Assembly: GCF_011764585.1 (NCBI RefSeq)
Contig: NZ_AP022853.1
Coordinates: 3,567,501 to 3,631,500 of the forward strand
Source: Sulfurimicrobium lacus
GTDB taxonomy: Bacteria > Pseudomonadota > Gammaproteobacteria > Burkholderiales > Sulfuricellaceae
Direction: 5' to 3'
Length of the DNA stretch: 64,000 bases
Shown: in pieces, positions 52,533-62,906 of the stretch
How positions within the stretch are numbered: the first letter of the stretch is position 1
Layout: the number at the start of each line of letters is the position of its first letter
Program-made: the position numbers and the translations under genes
Notes under the pieces: model-generated
The model's database searches: none
What the model was told of the DNA's origin: nothing
The model's input: only the letters and a program-made list of their open reading frames with translations

Positions 52533-52979
52533 ATGCCCGCAGCGAACCGAAAAATACTGGTATTGCACGGCCCCAATCTGAATCTGCTGGGGAGCCGCGA
52601 ACCTGAACACTATGGCCGCGACACCCTGGATAGCATCAATCAGCGCCTGCAGCAGCAGGCCCGGCAAGCGTCGGCCAGCCTGGAAACTTTCCAGAGCAAC
52701 AGCGAAGCCGAACTCATTAACCGCATTCATCAGGCCGGGCGTGACGGGGTGAACTTCATCCTGATCAATCCCGCCGCGTTCACCCACACCAGCGTTGCCC
52801 TGCGCGACGCTTTGGCGGGGGTGAACATTCCTTTCGTGGAGATTCATCTCTCCAACGTTTTCGCCCGCGAATCCTTCCGCCATCACTCTTATTTCTCCGA
52901 CCTCGCCGTGGGCATCATCAGCGGCCTCGGGGCAAAGGGTTACGAACTGGCGCTGGAATTCGCACTGGCACAACCTTAA
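52533..52979 (+). CDS. aroQ: 3-dehydroquinate dehydratase, type II
   Basis: AroQ dehydrates 3-dehydroquinate in the shikimate pathway. With ATG 52533, preceded by a GG-rich site, it has 148 residues, the normal type II size. Motifs: [19 protein letters not shown] with the catalytic Tyr, [13 protein letters not shown] with the catalytic Arg region shifted by substitution, [37 protein letters not shown] start at 52506 would add nine residues. accB follows 12 bases later, a frequent arrangement. Confidence 0.93.
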   Translation: MPAANRKILVLHGPNLNLLGSREPEHYGRDTLDSINQRLQQQARQASASLETFQSNSEAELINRIHQAGRDGVNFILINPAAFTHTSVALRDALAGVNIPFVEIHLSNVFARESFRHHSYFSDLAVGIISGLGAKGYELALEFALAQP

Positions 52980-52991
52980 TAAGGGCTCATC

Positions 52992-53450
52992 ATGGATCTG
53001 CGCAAACTCAAGAAACTAATCGATCTGGTGGAAGACTCCGGCATTGCCGAACTGGAAATTACCGAAGGCGAAGAAAAAGTACGCATCAGCCGTTATGGTC
53101 AGCAAGCACCGCAAATGATGCACTACGCGCCGCAGCAGCAGATGATGGCCGCTCCGGCCCAGGCAAGCCTGCCCGCCGCTGCGCCGACCGCTCCGGCGGA
53201 GCCGAGCCAGCCCGAAGGCCACGTGGTGAAATCCCCCATGGTGGGCACTTTCTACCGCGCCTCTTCGCCAGAAGCCAAGTCCTTCGTGGAAGTGGGTCAG
53301 AACGTTACTGCCGGCGAAACCCTGTGCATCATCGAAGCCATGAAGTTGCTCAACGAGATCGAAGCCGACCAGAGCGGCGTGATCAAGGCCATCCTGGTCG
53401 AGAACGGCCAGCCCGTCGAATATGGCGAACCGCTGTTCATCATCGGCTAA
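52992..53450 (+). CDS. accB: Biotin carboxyl carrier protein of acetyl-CoA carboxylase
   Basis: AccB carries the carboxylated biotin in the first step of fatty-acid synthesis. The biotinyl lysine is in [12 protein letters not shown] near the C-terminus; an Ala/Pro linker (residues about 50-75) separates it from the N-terminal AccC-binding part ([20 protein letters not shown]). 152 residues. Forms an operon with accC. Confidence 0.97.
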   Translation: MDLRKLKKLIDLVEDSGIAELEITEGEEKVRISRYGQQAPQMMHYAPQQQMMAAPAQASLPAAAPTAPAEPSQPEGHVVKSPMVGTFYRASSPEAKSFVEVGQNVTAGETLCIIEAMKLLNEIEADQSGVIKAILVENGQPVEYGEPLFIIG

Positions 53451-53459
53451 GGGGCTGAC

Positions 53460-54821
53460 ATGCTAGAAAAAGTCCTCATCGCCAACCGTGGCGAAATTGC
53501 CCTGCGCATCCAGCGCGCCTGCCGCGAACTCGGCATCAAGACCGTTGCCGTGCACTCCGAGGCTGACAAGGAAGCCAAATACGTCAAACTGGCCGACGAA
53601 TCGGTGTGTATCGGCCCAGCCTCATCCACGCTCAGCTACCTCAACATTCCCGCGGTAATCAGCGCGGCGGAAGTCACCGACTCCACCGCGATTCACCCCG
53701 GTTACGGTTTCCTGTCGGAAAACGCCGATTTCGCCGAGCGCGTGCAGAACAGCGGCTTCATCTTCATCGGCCCGCGCCCCGACACCATTCGCCTGATGGG
53801 CGACAAGGTGTCCGCCAAAGATGCCATGAAGGCGTCCGGCGTGCCCTGCGTGCCCGGCTCCGACGGCGCGTTGCCGGAAGATGACGACGAAGTCATCAAG
53901 ATCGCCAAGAAAGTCGGCTACCCGGTCATCCTCAAGGCAGCAGGGGGCGGCGGCGGACGCGGCATGCGTGTGGTGCATACCGAAGCCGCGCTGCTCAACG
54001 CGGTCAGCATGACCAAGACGGAAGCCCAAAGCTTTTTCGGCAACCCGATGATCTACATGGAAAAGTTTCTCGAAAATCCGCGCCACATCGAGATCCAGGT
54101 GCTGGCCGACGAGCACGGCAACGCGATTTTCCTCGGCGAGCGCGACTGCTCCATGCAACGCCGCCACCAGAAAGTGGTGGAAGAAGCCCCTGCTCCCGGC
54201 CTGGACACCAAGCTGCGCGACAAGATCGGCGAGCGCTGCGCCGAAGCCTGCCGCAAGATCGGCTACCGCGGCGCGGGCACGTTCGAATTCCTGTATGAAA
54301 ACGGCGAATTCTTCTTCATCGAGATGAACACCCGCGTGCAGGTCGAGCACCCGGTCACGGAAATGATCACCGGCGTGGACATCGTGCAGGAACAGCTGCG
54401 TATCGCCGCGTGCGAAACCCTGCGCTACAAGCAGAAAGACATCCAGTACCGCGGCCATGCCATCGAGTGTCGCATCAATGCCGAAGACCCGTTCACGTTC
54501 GTCCCCTCGCCGGGCCGCATCACGCAGTACCACGTGCCGGGCGGGCCGGGCATCCGGGTGGATTCGCACGTTTACCACAACTACGTGGTGCCGTCGCACT
54601 ACGACTCCATGATCGGCAAGCTGATCGCCTACGGCGACACCCGCGACCAGGCCATCGCCCGCATGCGCACTGCCTTGTCGGAAATGGTGGTGGACGGCAT
54701 CAAGACCAACATCGCACTGCACCAGGATCTGATGCACGATGCGGCTTTTCTTCAGGGCGGCGCCAGTATTCACTACCTGGAGCACAAGCTGGCGGAAAGA
54801 AAAAAAGAAACATCCAAATAA
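53460..54821 (+). CDS. accC: Biotin carboxylase subunit of acetyl-CoA carboxylase
   Basis: AccC carboxylates biotin on AccB using ATP and bicarbonate. The ATP-grasp glycine loop ([13 protein letters not shown]), the [13 protein letters not shown]-like start ([16 protein letters not shown]), the [18 protein letters not shown] segment and the active-site [15 protein letters not shown] are all present. 453 residues, normal length, 9 bases after accB. Confidence 0.97.
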   Translation: MLEKVLIANRGEIALRIQRACRELGIKTVAVHSEADKEAKYVKLADESVCIGPASSTLSYLNIPAVISAAEVTDSTAIHPGYGFLSENADFAERVQNSGFIFIGPRPDTIRLMGDKVSAKDAMKASGVPCVPGSDGALPEDDDEVIKIAKKVGYPVILKAAGGGGGRGMRVVHTEAALLNAVSMTKTEAQSFFGNPMIYMEKFLENPRHIEIQVLADEHGNAIFLGERDCSMQRRHQKVVEEAPAPGLDTKLRDKIGERCAEACRKIGYRGAGTFEFLYENGEFFFIEMNTRVQVEHPVTEMITGVDIVQEQLRIAACETLRYKQKDIQYRGHAIECRINAEDPFTFVPSPGRITQYHVPGGPGIRVDSHVYHNYVVPSHYDSMIGKLIAYGDTRDQAIARMRTALSEMVVDGIKTNIALHQDLMHDAAFLQGGASIHYLEHKLAERKKETSK

Positions 54822-54845
54822 TCCTGGAATAAGGCGGAATCAATC

Positions 54846-55739
54846 ATGGCGTGGCAAGCGCTGAAAATCGCGGCGGATGCCAAAACCGCCGAAGGCCTGA
54901 GCGAAGCCCTGATGGAACTGGGCGCGCTGTCGGTGTCCATCGAAGACGCCCATGCCGGCACCGCGGAAGAGCAGGAAATCTTCGGCGAACCGGGCGAACC
55001 ACCGGCGGGGGTATGGCAGGATGCGCTGCTCAACGCGCTGTTCGAGGCCGACGCCGATTTGCCTGCCATCGTCGCGGCAGCTGCCGAAGCACTTGGACTC
55101 GCCGCCGCCCCCGGCTTCGAAGTGGAAGCGGTCGCGGAACAGGACTGGGTGCGTCAAACCCAGGCCCAATTCGCGCCGATTCCGATTTCGTCACGCTTGT
55201 GGATCGTGCCCACCTGGCACGAATCGCCGGACCCGGGCGCCATCAATCTCGTGCTCGACCCTGGGTTGGCATTCGGCACCGGCAGCCATCCCACCACCCG
55301 TCTTTGTCTGCAATGGCTGGACCGCAACCTGCGCGGCGGCGAAACGCTTCTCGACTACGGCTGCGGCTCGGGCATTCTGGCCATCGCCGCATTGAAGCTG
55401 GGCGCCGGGAAAGTAGTGGGGGTGGACATCGACCCCCAGGCGACTCAGGCCAGCCGCTTCAATGCCGAACAAAACCAGGTCTCGGCCGAATTTTATCTGC
55501 CCGATGATGCGCCCAGCGTCAAAGTCGACGTGGTGGTCGCCAACATCCTCACCAACCCGCTGAAAATGCTCGCCCCCATGCTGGCCAACGCCGCGCTCCC
55601 CGGCGGACGGATCGTGCTTTCTGGCATCCTTTCCCACCAGGGCGAAGACGTCCTAGCGGTCTACCGCGAGTGGTTCGATATCGAAGTGGCGGACGAGTCG
55701 GAAGGGTGGGTGTGCCTGTCAGGCGTCAGGAAGGCATGA
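54846..55739 (+). CDS. prmA: Ribosomal protein L11 methyltransferase
   Basis: PrmA trimethylates ribosomal protein L11. The SAM-binding motif I is LLDYGCGSGILAIAALKLG, preceded by DPGLAFGTGSHPTT and followed by VDVVVANILTNPL, all diagnostic. 297 residues. The stop overlaps the next gene start (ATGA). Confidence 0.97.
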   Translation: MAWQALKIAADAKTAEGLSEALMELGALSVSIEDAHAGTAEEQEIFGEPGEPPAGVWQDALLNALFEADADLPAIVAAAAEALGLAAAPGFEVEAVAEQDWVRQTQAQFAPIPISSRLWIVPTWHESPDPGAINLVLDPGLAFGTGSHPTTRLCLQWLDRNLRGGETLLDYGCGSGILAIAALKLGAGKVVGVDIDPQATQASRFNAEQNQVSAEFYLPDDAPSVKVDVVVANILTNPLKMLAPMLANAALPGGRIVLSGILSHQGEDVLAVYREWFDIEVADESEGWVCLSGVRKA

Positions 55740-56728
55740 CCCGGATCACCACCTGCCCGCAATGCAACACGCGCTTTCGCGTCACGGCGGAGCAGTTGGC
55801 GGCGCGCAAAGGCGAGGTGCGTTGTGGGCGCTGCAGCCATGTTTTCAATGCCTTCGAAACGCTGACCGAGGAAGCACCCGAAGCCGAGCCTTCTCTGGTC
55901 ACCGAAGCCCCTCAGCCCGAGACGGTTCATGAAGAAACATCCCGGCCCTCTCCCGCTGTAAATGAAACGGAGCCGGCAAGCTTCCCGCCAGAGGCAACGG
56001 ACATCCTGCCGGAAGAGCCTCTGATTGATTTCCAGGTGGACGCTTTTCCGGAAATCGAATCCATCGGTGAACTTGCGGACGCCCTGCCATTACCTCAGCC
56101 TGAGACTCCGCTGGAAGCCACGCCCGAACCTCAGCCCGAACCCGAATCTGCAGCGAAGGTCCGCGTGGTGCGGGTCGAGCCTCCCTCTCTGACCATTGAA
56201 ACCCGAGTTTCACCCGACAGCCCCAAATACGGTCCGCCTCCCAAATCTCGGCGCGCCTGGCCATGGGTACTGGCCAGCCTGCTGCTCCTGGCCGGGCTGA
56301 CGGGGCAGGGCATCTATTTCCTGCGCGACGCCATCGCCGCCAATTACCCGCCCACCCGGGCCGTGCTGGAACAGGCCTGCGAACACCTCAACTGCCGCAT
56401 CAGCCTGCCGCAAAATCCCGACTTGCTCAGCATCGAGTCGTCCGAACTGCACGGCGACCCCACCCGCCCCAATATCGTGGTGCTCACCAGCACCTTGCGC
56501 AATCGTGCTTCCTACGTCCAGGCTTACCCCACGCTGGAGTTGACGCTCACTAACACCAAAGACGAAATGGTGGCAAAGCGGCTATTTCTGCCCAGGGAAT
56601 ACGTGCGGCAACTCCCGAGCATCAGGCAGGGCATCCCGGCCAAGGGCGATGTGGCGGTCAAGTTATTGATGGATTTAGGCGATCTCAAGGCGGAAGGCTA
56701 CCGTCTCTATCTGTTCTATCCATCCTGA
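55736..56728 (+). CDS. Zinc-ribbon and DUF3426 domain protein
   Basis: A 330-residue protein: N-terminal MJ0042-type zinc ribbon ([10 protein letters not shown]...CGRCSHVF), a long Pro/Glu-rich cytoplasmic linker (residues about 45-180), one transmembrane helix ([20 protein letters not shown]) and a periplasmic DUF3426 domain ([18 protein letters not shown]-like, here [20 protein letters not shown]). Function unknown; it regularly follows prmA in betaproteobacteria. The start overlaps the prmA stop. Confidence 0.93.
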   Translation: MTRITTCPQCNTRFRVTAEQLAARKGEVRCGRCSHVFNAFETLTEEAPEAEPSLVTEAPQPETVHEETSRPSPAVNETEPASFPPEATDILPEEPLIDFQVDAFPEIESIGELADALPLPQPETPLEATPEPQPEPESAAKVRVVRVEPPSLTIETRVSPDSPKYGPPPKSRRAWPWVLASLLLLAGLTGQGIYFLRDAIAANYPPTRAVLEQACEHLNCRISLPQNPDLLSIESSELHGDPTRPNIVVLTSTLRNRASYVQAYPTLELTLTNTKDEMVAKRLFLPREYVRQLPSIRQGIPAKGDVAVKLLMDLGDLKAEGYRLYLFYPS

Positions 56729-56757
56729 CAGGCACGGAAAATGAATCAACCCGCCAT

Positions 56758-56836
56758 GAAACTCGCCGTGTCCGCCCCCACCCCGGCCCTCCCCCGCAAG
56801 CGGGAGAGGGGGGTGCAGGCTCGCTGTGCGAGTTTC
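56758..56836. repeat. REP-like palindrome upstream of gcvT
   Basis: A nested inverted repeat: outer arms GAAACTCGC/GCGAGTTTC (56758-56766, 56828-56836) and an inner hairpin CCCTCCCCCGC-AA-GCGGGAGAGGG (56787-56810, one mismatch). The inner part has the look of the common CTCTCCCGC intergenic repeats of proteobacteria. Confidence 0.75.
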
Positions 56837-56865
56837 ACGCTATAGACAAAATCATGGAGAATGCA

Positions 56866-57954
56866 ATGCTCAAACAGACCCCCCTCAACGCTGCCCACCG
56901 CACCGCCGGTGCCAAAATGGTGGATTTCGGCGGCTGGGACATGCCGCTGCATTACGGTTCCCAGCTCGAGGAACACCACAAGGTGCGCAACGACTCGGGC
57001 ATGTTCGACGTATCCCACATGCAGGTGGTGGATCTGGCCGGCGCCGGTTCGCGCGACTTTCTGAAACAGATGATGGCGAACAACGTCGACAAGCTCACCC
57101 TGCGCGGCAAGGCGCTCTATTCCTGCATGCTCAACGAGCAGGGCGGCGTGATCGACGACCTGATCATCTACTTCATGCGCGAGGACTGGTTCCGCATCGT
57201 GGTCAACGCCGGCACGGCGGACAAAGACCTGGCATGGATGGAGGCGCAGCGCGCAAAACTTGCGCCCACGCTCACCCTCACCCCGCGCCGCGACCTCGCC
57301 ATGATCGCGGTGCAAGGCCCCAACGCGCGCGCCAAATTGTGGGCCGCCATGCCGGGTTCGCAAGAAATCAGCGCAAACCTCAAACCCTTCCAGGCCACCG
57401 AGATGGGCACCATGTTCATCGCGCGCACCGGCTATACCGGCGAAGACGGCTTCGAAGTGATGGTGCCGGCCAAGGCCGCCCCCTTTCTATGGCAAACACT
57501 GCTGGAACAGGGCGTGGCCCCCATCGGCCTGGGCGCACGCGACACCCTGCGCCTGGAAGCCGGCATGAACCTCTATGGCCAGGACATGGACGAAACCGTG
57601 TCCCCGCTCGAATCCGGCCTCGCCTGGACGGTCGACCTGACCAGCCCGCGCGACTTCATCGGCAAGCAAGCGCTCACCAGCCAGCCCGTGGCGCGCCAGC
57701 TCGCCGGCCTGCTGCTGCTCGACAAGGGCGTGCTGCGCAGCCACCAGAAAGTCATCACCGCGCACGGCGAAGGTGAAATCACCAGCGGCGGCTTCGGCCC
57801 CACCCTCAACCAGTCCATCGCCCTGGCACGCATCCCGACCGCCGTGGCAACCGGCACGACGGTGCAGGTGGAAATTCGCGGCAAGCTGCTCAACGCCCAG
57901 GTCGTGCGCTACCCCTTCGTGCGCAACGGCAAGGCCTGCTACAAAAACGCCTGA
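56866..57954 (+). CDS. gcvT: Aminomethyltransferase (glycine cleavage T protein)
   Basis: GcvT transfers the aminomethyl carbon from H protein to tetrahydrofolate. Motifs: [68 protein letters not shown] 56866 is favoured because GGAGA lies 5-10 bases before it (362 residues); ATG 56854 is also in frame. First gene of the gcv operon. Confidence 0.96.
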   Translation: MLKQTPLNAAHRTAGAKMVDFGGWDMPLHYGSQLEEHHKVRNDSGMFDVSHMQVVDLAGAGSRDFLKQMMANNVDKLTLRGKALYSCMLNEQGGVIDDLIIYFMREDWFRIVVNAGTADKDLAWMEAQRAKLAPTLTLTPRRDLAMIAVQGPNARAKLWAAMPGSQEISANLKPFQATEMGTMFIARTGYTGEDGFEVMVPAKAAPFLWQTLLEQGVAPIGLGARDTLRLEAGMNLYGQDMDETVSPLESGLAWTVDLTSPRDFIGKQALTSQPVARQLAGLLLLDKGVLRSHQKVITAHGEGEITSGGFGPTLNQSIALARIPTAVATGTTVQVEIRGKLLNAQVVRYPFVRNGKACYKNA

Positions 57955-58051
57955 GCCCTCCCGCCCCTGACACGGGGGCTGGGGGTCAAGCGCCTCAGGC
58001 TGTTTAGTGGCATAATTCAGCCCAATTATTACCGACTCAAAAGGAACAAAA

Positions 58052-58441
58052 ATGACTATTCCGGCCGATCTGAAATACACCAAATCCCACGAATGGGCAC
58101 GGCTAGAAGCTGACGGCAGCGTGACCGTCGGCATCACCCACCACGCCCAGGATCTGCTGGGCGACATGGTGTTCGTGGAAAATCCGGTGCTCGGCCGCAA
58201 GCTGACCCAGGGCGAGGAATGCGCCGTGGTGGAATCGGTCAAGGCCGCTTCCGACGTTTATGCGCCGATCGCGGGCGAAGTCATCGCCGCCAATGCCGAC
58301 GTCGAAGGCGCCCCGGAAGCCATCAATCAGGACGCCTACGCCGCCTGGATGTTCAAGCTCAAGCCGGACAACGCCGCCGATCTCGGCAGTCTGCTCGACG
58401 CCGCTGCCTACCAGGCCATAGTGGACAGCGAAGCGCACTGA
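58052..58441 (+). CDS. gcvH: Glycine cleavage system H protein
   Basis: GcvH shuttles the aminomethyl group on a lipoyl arm among P, T and L proteins. The lipoylated lysine is in [17 protein letters not shown]. 129 residues, normal; the start [19 protein letters not shown] is typical. gcvPA begins one base after its stop. Confidence 0.97.
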   Translation: MTIPADLKYTKSHEWARLEADGSVTVGITHHAQDLLGDMVFVENPVLGRKLTQGEECAVVESVKAASDVYAPIAGEVIAANADVEGAPEAINQDAYAAWMFKLKPDNAADLGSLLDAAAYQAIVDSEAH

Positions 58442-58442
58442 T

Positions 58443-59837
58443 ATGCCGTTTATTCCCCACACCGAAGACGATATCCAGGCAATGCTGGCGCGCATCGGCG
58501 TGCCTTCCATCGACCAGTTGTTCGACGAAATCCCTGCCGCGCTGCGCAGCGGCAAACTGACCGGCGTGCCGCAAGGCATGGTCGAAATGGACATTGCCCG
58601 CCTCATGACCGAGCGCGCCGAGAGCGATGGCCGCTTCCTCAACTTCGCCGGTGCGGGCGCTTACGAGCACCACATTCCGGCGGCAGTCTGGCAGATCGCC
58701 ACGCGCGGCGAGTTTTACTCCGCCTACACGCCCTACCAGGCCGAGGCCAGCCAGGGCACGCTGCAACTGCTGTACGAATTCCAGACCATGATGTCCTCCC
58801 TGACCGGGATGGACGTCTCCAACGCCAGTCTCTACGACGGCGCCTCCGGCCTGGCCGAAGCGGTGCTGATGGCCGTGCGCGCACACAAGACTTCGCGCCG
58901 GGTACTGCTGCCGAAGACGGTGCACCCCTTCTATCGCCAGGTGGTGAACAGCATCGTCAAGCACCAGAAAATCGAGCTGGTCGAGCTGGATTACGACCCA
59001 GCCAAGGGCATCACTGCGCTGCCGCAGGAGAAGGATTTCGCCGCGCTGGTGATTCCTCAGCCCAATTTCTTCGGCTGCCTGGAAGAAGTCGACCTGCTCA
59101 CCGACTGGGCGCACGCCCAGGGCGGCCTGGTGATCGGCCTGGTGAACCCCGTCGCGCTGGCGCTGCTCACGCCGCCGGGGCAATGGGGCAGCAAGGGCGC
59201 CGACATCGCGGTCGGGGAAGGCCAGCCGCTGGGCTCGCCGCTCTCCAGCGGCGGCCCTTACTTCGGCTTCATGTGTTGCAAACAGGCGCTGGTGCGCCAG
59301 ATGCCGGGGCGCATCATCGGCCGCACCGTGGATCTCGACGGCAAGCCCGGCTTCACGCTGACGCTGCAGGCCCGCGAACAGCACATCCGCCGCGCCAAGG
59401 CGACGTCCAACATCTGCTCGAATCAGGGATTGATGGCCACGGCGGCTACCATCCACATGGCGCTGCTCGGCCCGGACGGGCTGGAGCGGGTCGCATCGGC
59501 CAGTCACGCCAACACCGTCGCGCTGACGGAAAAACTGTGCGCCATTCCCGGTGTCAAAAAGGCGTTCGCGCAAAGCGTTTTTCACGAAACCGTGCTGCAA
59601 TTGAACGTCCCCGTGGCAGACGCGCTGCGCGCGCTCGAAGCCCAGGGCATCGTCGGCGGTTTCGACCTGACGTCGCATTACCCGGAACTGGGCCAGGCGC
59701 TGCTGGTGTGCGCCACCGAAACCAAAACCGCGGCGGACATCGAAAAGTTCACTGAGCAGCTGAAACGCATCGTGGAACGTCGCAACGCAGGCCCAAGCTG
59801 CACGAAGCTGGTGCCGGGTCCCAACAGCAAGTGGTAA
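58443..59837 (+). CDS. gcvPA: Glycine dehydrogenase (decarboxylating) subunit 1
   Basis: N-terminal half of the two-subunit glycine decarboxylase (P protein), which decarboxylates glycine with PLP supplied by subunit 2. Typical segments: [69 protein letters not shown]. 464 residues, slightly longer than usual at the C-terminus. Its partner gcvPB is separated from it by tpx and a palindrome. Confidence 0.96.
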   Translation: MPFIPHTEDDIQAMLARIGVPSIDQLFDEIPAALRSGKLTGVPQGMVEMDIARLMTERAESDGRFLNFAGAGAYEHHIPAAVWQIATRGEFYSAYTPYQAEASQGTLQLLYEFQTMMSSLTGMDVSNASLYDGASGLAEAVLMAVRAHKTSRRVLLPKTVHPFYRQVVNSIVKHQKIELVELDYDPAKGITALPQEKDFAALVIPQPNFFGCLEEVDLLTDWAHAQGGLVIGLVNPVALALLTPPGQWGSKGADIAVGEGQPLGSPLSSGGPYFGFMCCKQALVRQMPGRIIGRTVDLDGKPGFTLTLQAREQHIRRAKATSNICSNQGLMATAATIHMALLGPDGLERVASASHANTVALTEKLCAIPGVKKAFAQSVFHETVLQLNVPVADALRALEAQGIVGGFDLTSHYPELGQALLVCATETKTAADIEKFTEQLKRIVERRNAGPSCTKLVPGPNSKW

Positions 59838-59856
59838 CAGAGAAAAGGAGATCGCA

Positions 59857-60360
59857 ATGACTACCGTAACTCTTGAAGGCGAACCGCTCAACGTCGGCGG
59901 ACATTTCCCGCAGATAGGCGAAACCGCCCACAGTTTCATGCTGGTGAACAAGGACTTGGCTGACGTTTCGCTGAGCGAATTCGCCGGTAAACGCAAAGTG
60001 CTGTCCATCGTGCCCAGTATCGACACGCCGGTATGCGCCACCTCCACCCGCGTGTTCAACCAGCGCGCGAGCGAAATGGACAACACCGTGGTGCTGGTGA
60101 TCTCCGCCGACCTGCCCTTCGCCCAGAGCCGTTTCTGCGGCGCGGAAGGGCTGAACAACGTGATCATGCTCTCCACCATGCGCGGCCGCGATTTTCACAA
60201 GGATTACGGCGTGATGATCACCGAACCGCCGCTGTCCGGCCTGCTGGCCCGCGCCATCGTGATCCTGGACGAACAAGACAAGGTGATCTACACCGAACTG
60301 GTGCCGGAAATCACCCAGGAGCCGGATTACGATGCGGCGATCGCGGCCCTGAGCAGGTAA
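59857..60360 (+). CDS. tpx: Thiol peroxidase (Tpx, atypical 2-Cys peroxiredoxin)
   Basis: Tpx reduces lipid and organic hydroperoxides in the periplasm or cytoplasm with thioredoxin. The peroxidatic Cys is in [15 protein letters not shown] and the resolving Cys in SRFCGAEG. 167 residues, with a good AAAAGGAGA ribosome-binding site. It lies between gcvPA and gcvPB, an unusual place. Confidence 0.96.
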   Translation: MTTVTLEGEPLNVGGHFPQIGETAHSFMLVNKDLADVSLSEFAGKRKVLSIVPSIDTPVCATSTRVFNQRASEMDNTVVLVISADLPFAQSRFCGAEGLNNVIMLSTMRGRDFHKDYGVMITEPPLSGLLARAIVILDEQDKVIYTELVPEITQEPDYDAAIAALSR

Positions 60361-60369
60361 ATACTATTG

Positions 60370-60459
60370 AACCACGGAGAGCACGGAGACCACGGAGGGA
60401 AAAGCAAGATTTCCTCCATGTTCCCGCTTTTCTCCGTGTCCTCCGTGCCCTCCGTGGTT
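60370..60459. repeat. Imperfect inverted repeat between tpx and gcvPB
   Basis: Arms of about 29 bases made of CCACGGAG/GCACGGAG units (60370-60399) pair with CTCCGTG units (60431-60459), with a few mismatches. It belongs to the same CACGGA repeat type as the palindrome at 5567-5643. It fills most of the 120-base tpx-gcvPB interval. Confidence 0.8.
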
Positions 60460-60482
60460 AAAACGCCTTTATTGAAAACAAC

Positions 60483-61928
60483 ATGCTGATCTTCGAACTC
60501 TCCCAGGCAAACCGCCGCAACGCCGCCCAAGCCCCTTCCGCCCCGGCGGTCTGCGACGACATTCCCGCCCATCTGCGGCGCAAGCAGCGCCCGCTGCTGC
60601 CGGAGGTTTCCGAAATGGATGCGGTGCGTCACTACACCCGCCTGTCGCAGAAGAATTTTTCCATCGACACCCATTTCTACCCGCTCGGCTCCTGCACCAT
60701 GAAGTACAACCCGCGCGCCTGCAACCAGCTCGCCATGCTGCCGCAGCTGCTGGCGCGCCATCCCATGAGTTCGGAAAACACCGGCCAGGGCTTCCTGGCC
60801 TGCATGTTCGATCTGCAGGAAATGCTCAAGGAAGTGACCGGCATGGCTGCCGTATCGCTCACCCCGATGGCCGGCGCCCAGGGCGAATTTGCCGGCGTGG
60901 CGATGATCCGCGCCTACCACGATGCCCGCGGCGACACGGCGCGCAGCGAAATCCTGGTACCGGATGCCGCCCACGGCACCAACCCGGCCACGGCGGTGAT
61001 GTGCGGCTACACAGTGCGCGAAATCCCCACCGACAGCGACGGCAACGTCGACCTGGCCGCACTGAAAGCCGCGGTCGGCCCGCACACCGCGGGACTGATG
61101 CTGACCAACCCGTCCACGCTGGGCGTGTTCGAGAAAAGCATCCAGGAAATCCAGCGCATCGTGCACGAAGCCGGCGGCCTGCTTTATTACGACGGCGCCA
61201 ATCTCAACGCCATCCTGGGGCGGGTCAAGCCGGGCGACATGGGTTTCGACGTGATCCACCTCAACCTGCACAAGACCTTCTCCACCCCTCACGGCGGCGG
61301 CGGGCCGGGCGCCGGGCCGGTAGGCGTGAGCGCGCGCCTGGAACCATTCCTCCCCATCCCCGTGGTGGCCAGCGAAGGCGGACGCTACCGCTGGCTGACC
61401 GAAAAGGACCGGCCACAGAGCATCGGCCGCCTCTCCGCTTTCATGGGCAACGCCGGCATCCTGCTGCGCGCCTACATCTACGCGCGTATGCTCGGCGCCG
61501 AGGGCATGCACCGGGTGGCCGAATTCGCCACCCTCAACGCCAACTACCTGATGGCTGAACTGGCCCAGGCAGGCTTCGACGTCGCTTTCCCCAAACGCCG
61601 CGCCAGCCACGAATTCATCGTGACCCTGAAAAGGCTCAAGGACGAAACCGGCATCAGCGCCATGGATGTGGCGAAGCGCCTGCTCGACAAGGGCTTTCAC
61701 GCCCCCACCACCTACTTCCCGATGCTGGTGCAGGAATGCCTGCTGATCGAGCCGACCGAGACCGAGTCCCGGCAAATGCTGGACGCCTTCATCGCCGCGC
61801 TCAAGGAAATTCGCGAAGAGGCTTACAGCCAGCCCGACATGGTCAAGAGCGCCCCGCATACCATGCCGGTGCGCCGCCTGGACGACGTCAAGGCCGCGCG
61901 CGAGCTGGACCTGGCCTGGAAAGGCTGA
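60483..61928 (+). CDS. gcvPB: Glycine dehydrogenase (decarboxylating) subunit 2
   Basis: C-terminal, PLP-bearing half of the split glycine decarboxylase. The PLP lysine is in [20 protein letters not shown]; other conserved parts are [27 protein letters not shown] and [11 protein letters not shown]. 481 residues. Gene order gcvT-H-PA-tpx-PB implies co-expression with the other subunits. The lpd gene for L protein is not in the window. Confidence 0.96.
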   Translation: MLIFELSQANRRNAAQAPSAPAVCDDIPAHLRRKQRPLLPEVSEMDAVRHYTRLSQKNFSIDTHFYPLGSCTMKYNPRACNQLAMLPQLLARHPMSSENTGQGFLACMFDLQEMLKEVTGMAAVSLTPMAGAQGEFAGVAMIRAYHDARGDTARSEILVPDAAHGTNPATAVMCGYTVREIPTDSDGNVDLAALKAAVGPHTAGLMLTNPSTLGVFEKSIQEIQRIVHEAGGLLYYDGANLNAILGRVKPGDMGFDVIHLNLHKTFSTPHGGGGPGAGPVGVSARLEPFLPIPVVASEGGRYRWLTEKDRPQSIGRLSAFMGNAGILLRAYIYARMLGAEGMHRVAEFATLNANYLMAELAQAGFDVAFPKRRASHEFIVTLKRLKDETGISAMDVAKRLLDKGFHAPTTYFPMLVQECLLIEPTETESRQMLDAFIAALKEIREEAYSQPDMVKSAPHTMPVRRLDDVKAARELDLAWKG

Positions 61929-61938
61929 AGGTAACACC

Positions 61939-62616
61939 ATGGTGGTCGCCGCGAGATGGGTTTTCGTATTGCTGCTGCTGGGCAACATCGCCTTTTTTGC
62001 CGCGATGCAACTGCCGCAGAACAAGTCAGGCAGCGAAGCGCTGGCCAGCCACGCCCCCTTCCATGCCGAAAAAGTTCGCCTCATCGCGGAAGATGATGCT
62101 CCGGCTGCGAGCCCTGCACAGCCGGCTGCCGCCCCCGTTGCACCGCGGGTCTGCCTGGAGTGGGGCCTGTTCGCCGACCAGGAACTGGCCAAAGCAAAGG
62201 CCGCCCTGGAACCGTTGAAACTGGGTGACAGCGACATCAGCGTACGCAGCGCCCCGGCAAAGAGCAGCACATACTGGGTCTATATTCCTCCACTGAAATC
62301 GAAGCAGGACGCCAGCAAGAAAGTGGAAGAACTCAAAGGATTGGGCATTCAGGACAGTTTCGTGATGCAGGACGACAACCAGTGGCGCTATGCCGTATCG
62401 CTCGGTGTGTTTTCGACGCAGGAAGCGGCGGATAAATATCTCGTCCAGATTCGCGAAAAGGGCGTGAAATCGGCGAAAGCCACGCCGCGCAACCAGGAAA
62501 GCGGCCACTCCAGCATGATTATCAGATCCGCTGGCGCGAACATTGAAGCGGAACTGGTCAAGCTCAAGCAGGACTTCCCGGCCACCGAACTCAAAGCCGT
62601 GCCCTGCCCGCAATAA
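61939..62616 (+). CDS. SPOR-domain membrane protein
   Basis: A 225-residue protein with an N-terminal transmembrane helix (WVFVLLLLGNIAFFAAMQL), an Ala/Pro linker and a C-terminal SPOR-like domain (VYIPPLKSKQDASKKVEELK, then YAVSLGVFSTQEAADKYLVQIREKGVKSA). SPOR domains bind denuded septal peptidoglycan. It begins 11 bases after gcvPB with the same orientation; a link with glycine metabolism is unlikely. Confidence 0.88.
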   Translation: MVVAARWVFVLLLLGNIAFFAAMQLPQNKSGSEALASHAPFHAEKVRLIAEDDAPAASPAQPAAAPVAPRVCLEWGLFADQELAKAKAALEPLKLGDSDISVRSAPAKSSTYWVYIPPLKSKQDASKKVEELKGLGIQDSFVMQDDNQWRYAVSLGVFSTQEAADKYLVQIREKGVKSAKATPRNQESGHSSMIIRSAGANIEAELVKLKQDFPATELKAVPCPQ

Positions 62617-62636
62617 GCAGCCCCGCTAGCCCCCTG

Positions 62637-62879
62637 CTACTCTTCCATCTTCTTGTGCGCCCCGTCGCAAAATGGGGTTTTCGCACTTGCTTTACAGCCG
62701 CACAACCAGACCTTGGTTTTTTCGCCCAGGGTAAACTTTTGCGGTGCGAATCCGCTGCCTTTATGCGCGCCGTCGCAGAACGGCTGCGTGGTGGATTTGC
62801 CGCATGAACACCACCAGTAGTCGCCGGCTTCCAGTTCCATGGCGTAAGGCGCGCGCTGGGCGCAGACGGGTTTGCTCAT
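62637..62879 (-). CDS. CDGSH iron-sulfur domain protein
   Basis: An 80-residue protein with two CDGSH [2Fe-2S] motifs: CSCGKSTTQPFCDGAH and CGCKASAKTPFCDGAH, each with the 3-Cys-1-His ligand set. Such double-CDGSH proteins are small soluble electron or cluster carriers of unknown partner. It is located just downstream of the ferredoxin-reductase-like gene, whose reductase activity could serve it; that is inference. Confidence 0.94.
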   Translation of the reverse strand: MSKPVCAQRAPYAMELEAGDYWWCSCGKSTTQPFCDGAHKGSGFAPQKFTLGEKTKVWLCGCKASAKTPFCDGAHKKMEE

Positions 62880-62906
62880 ATTCAGGTCCTTTGGGTTAAA
62901 AAACGT

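Noticed and set aside
56729-56865. Glycine riboswitch upstream of gcvT
   Set aside because: The CGGGAGAGG sequence here belongs to a REP-like palindrome; the conserved tandem aptamer core and its spacing are not present.
58359-60179. 606-codon minus-strand frame opposite gcvPA and tpx
   Set aside because: Antisense shadow; two well-conserved enzymes are encoded on the plus strand over the same bases.
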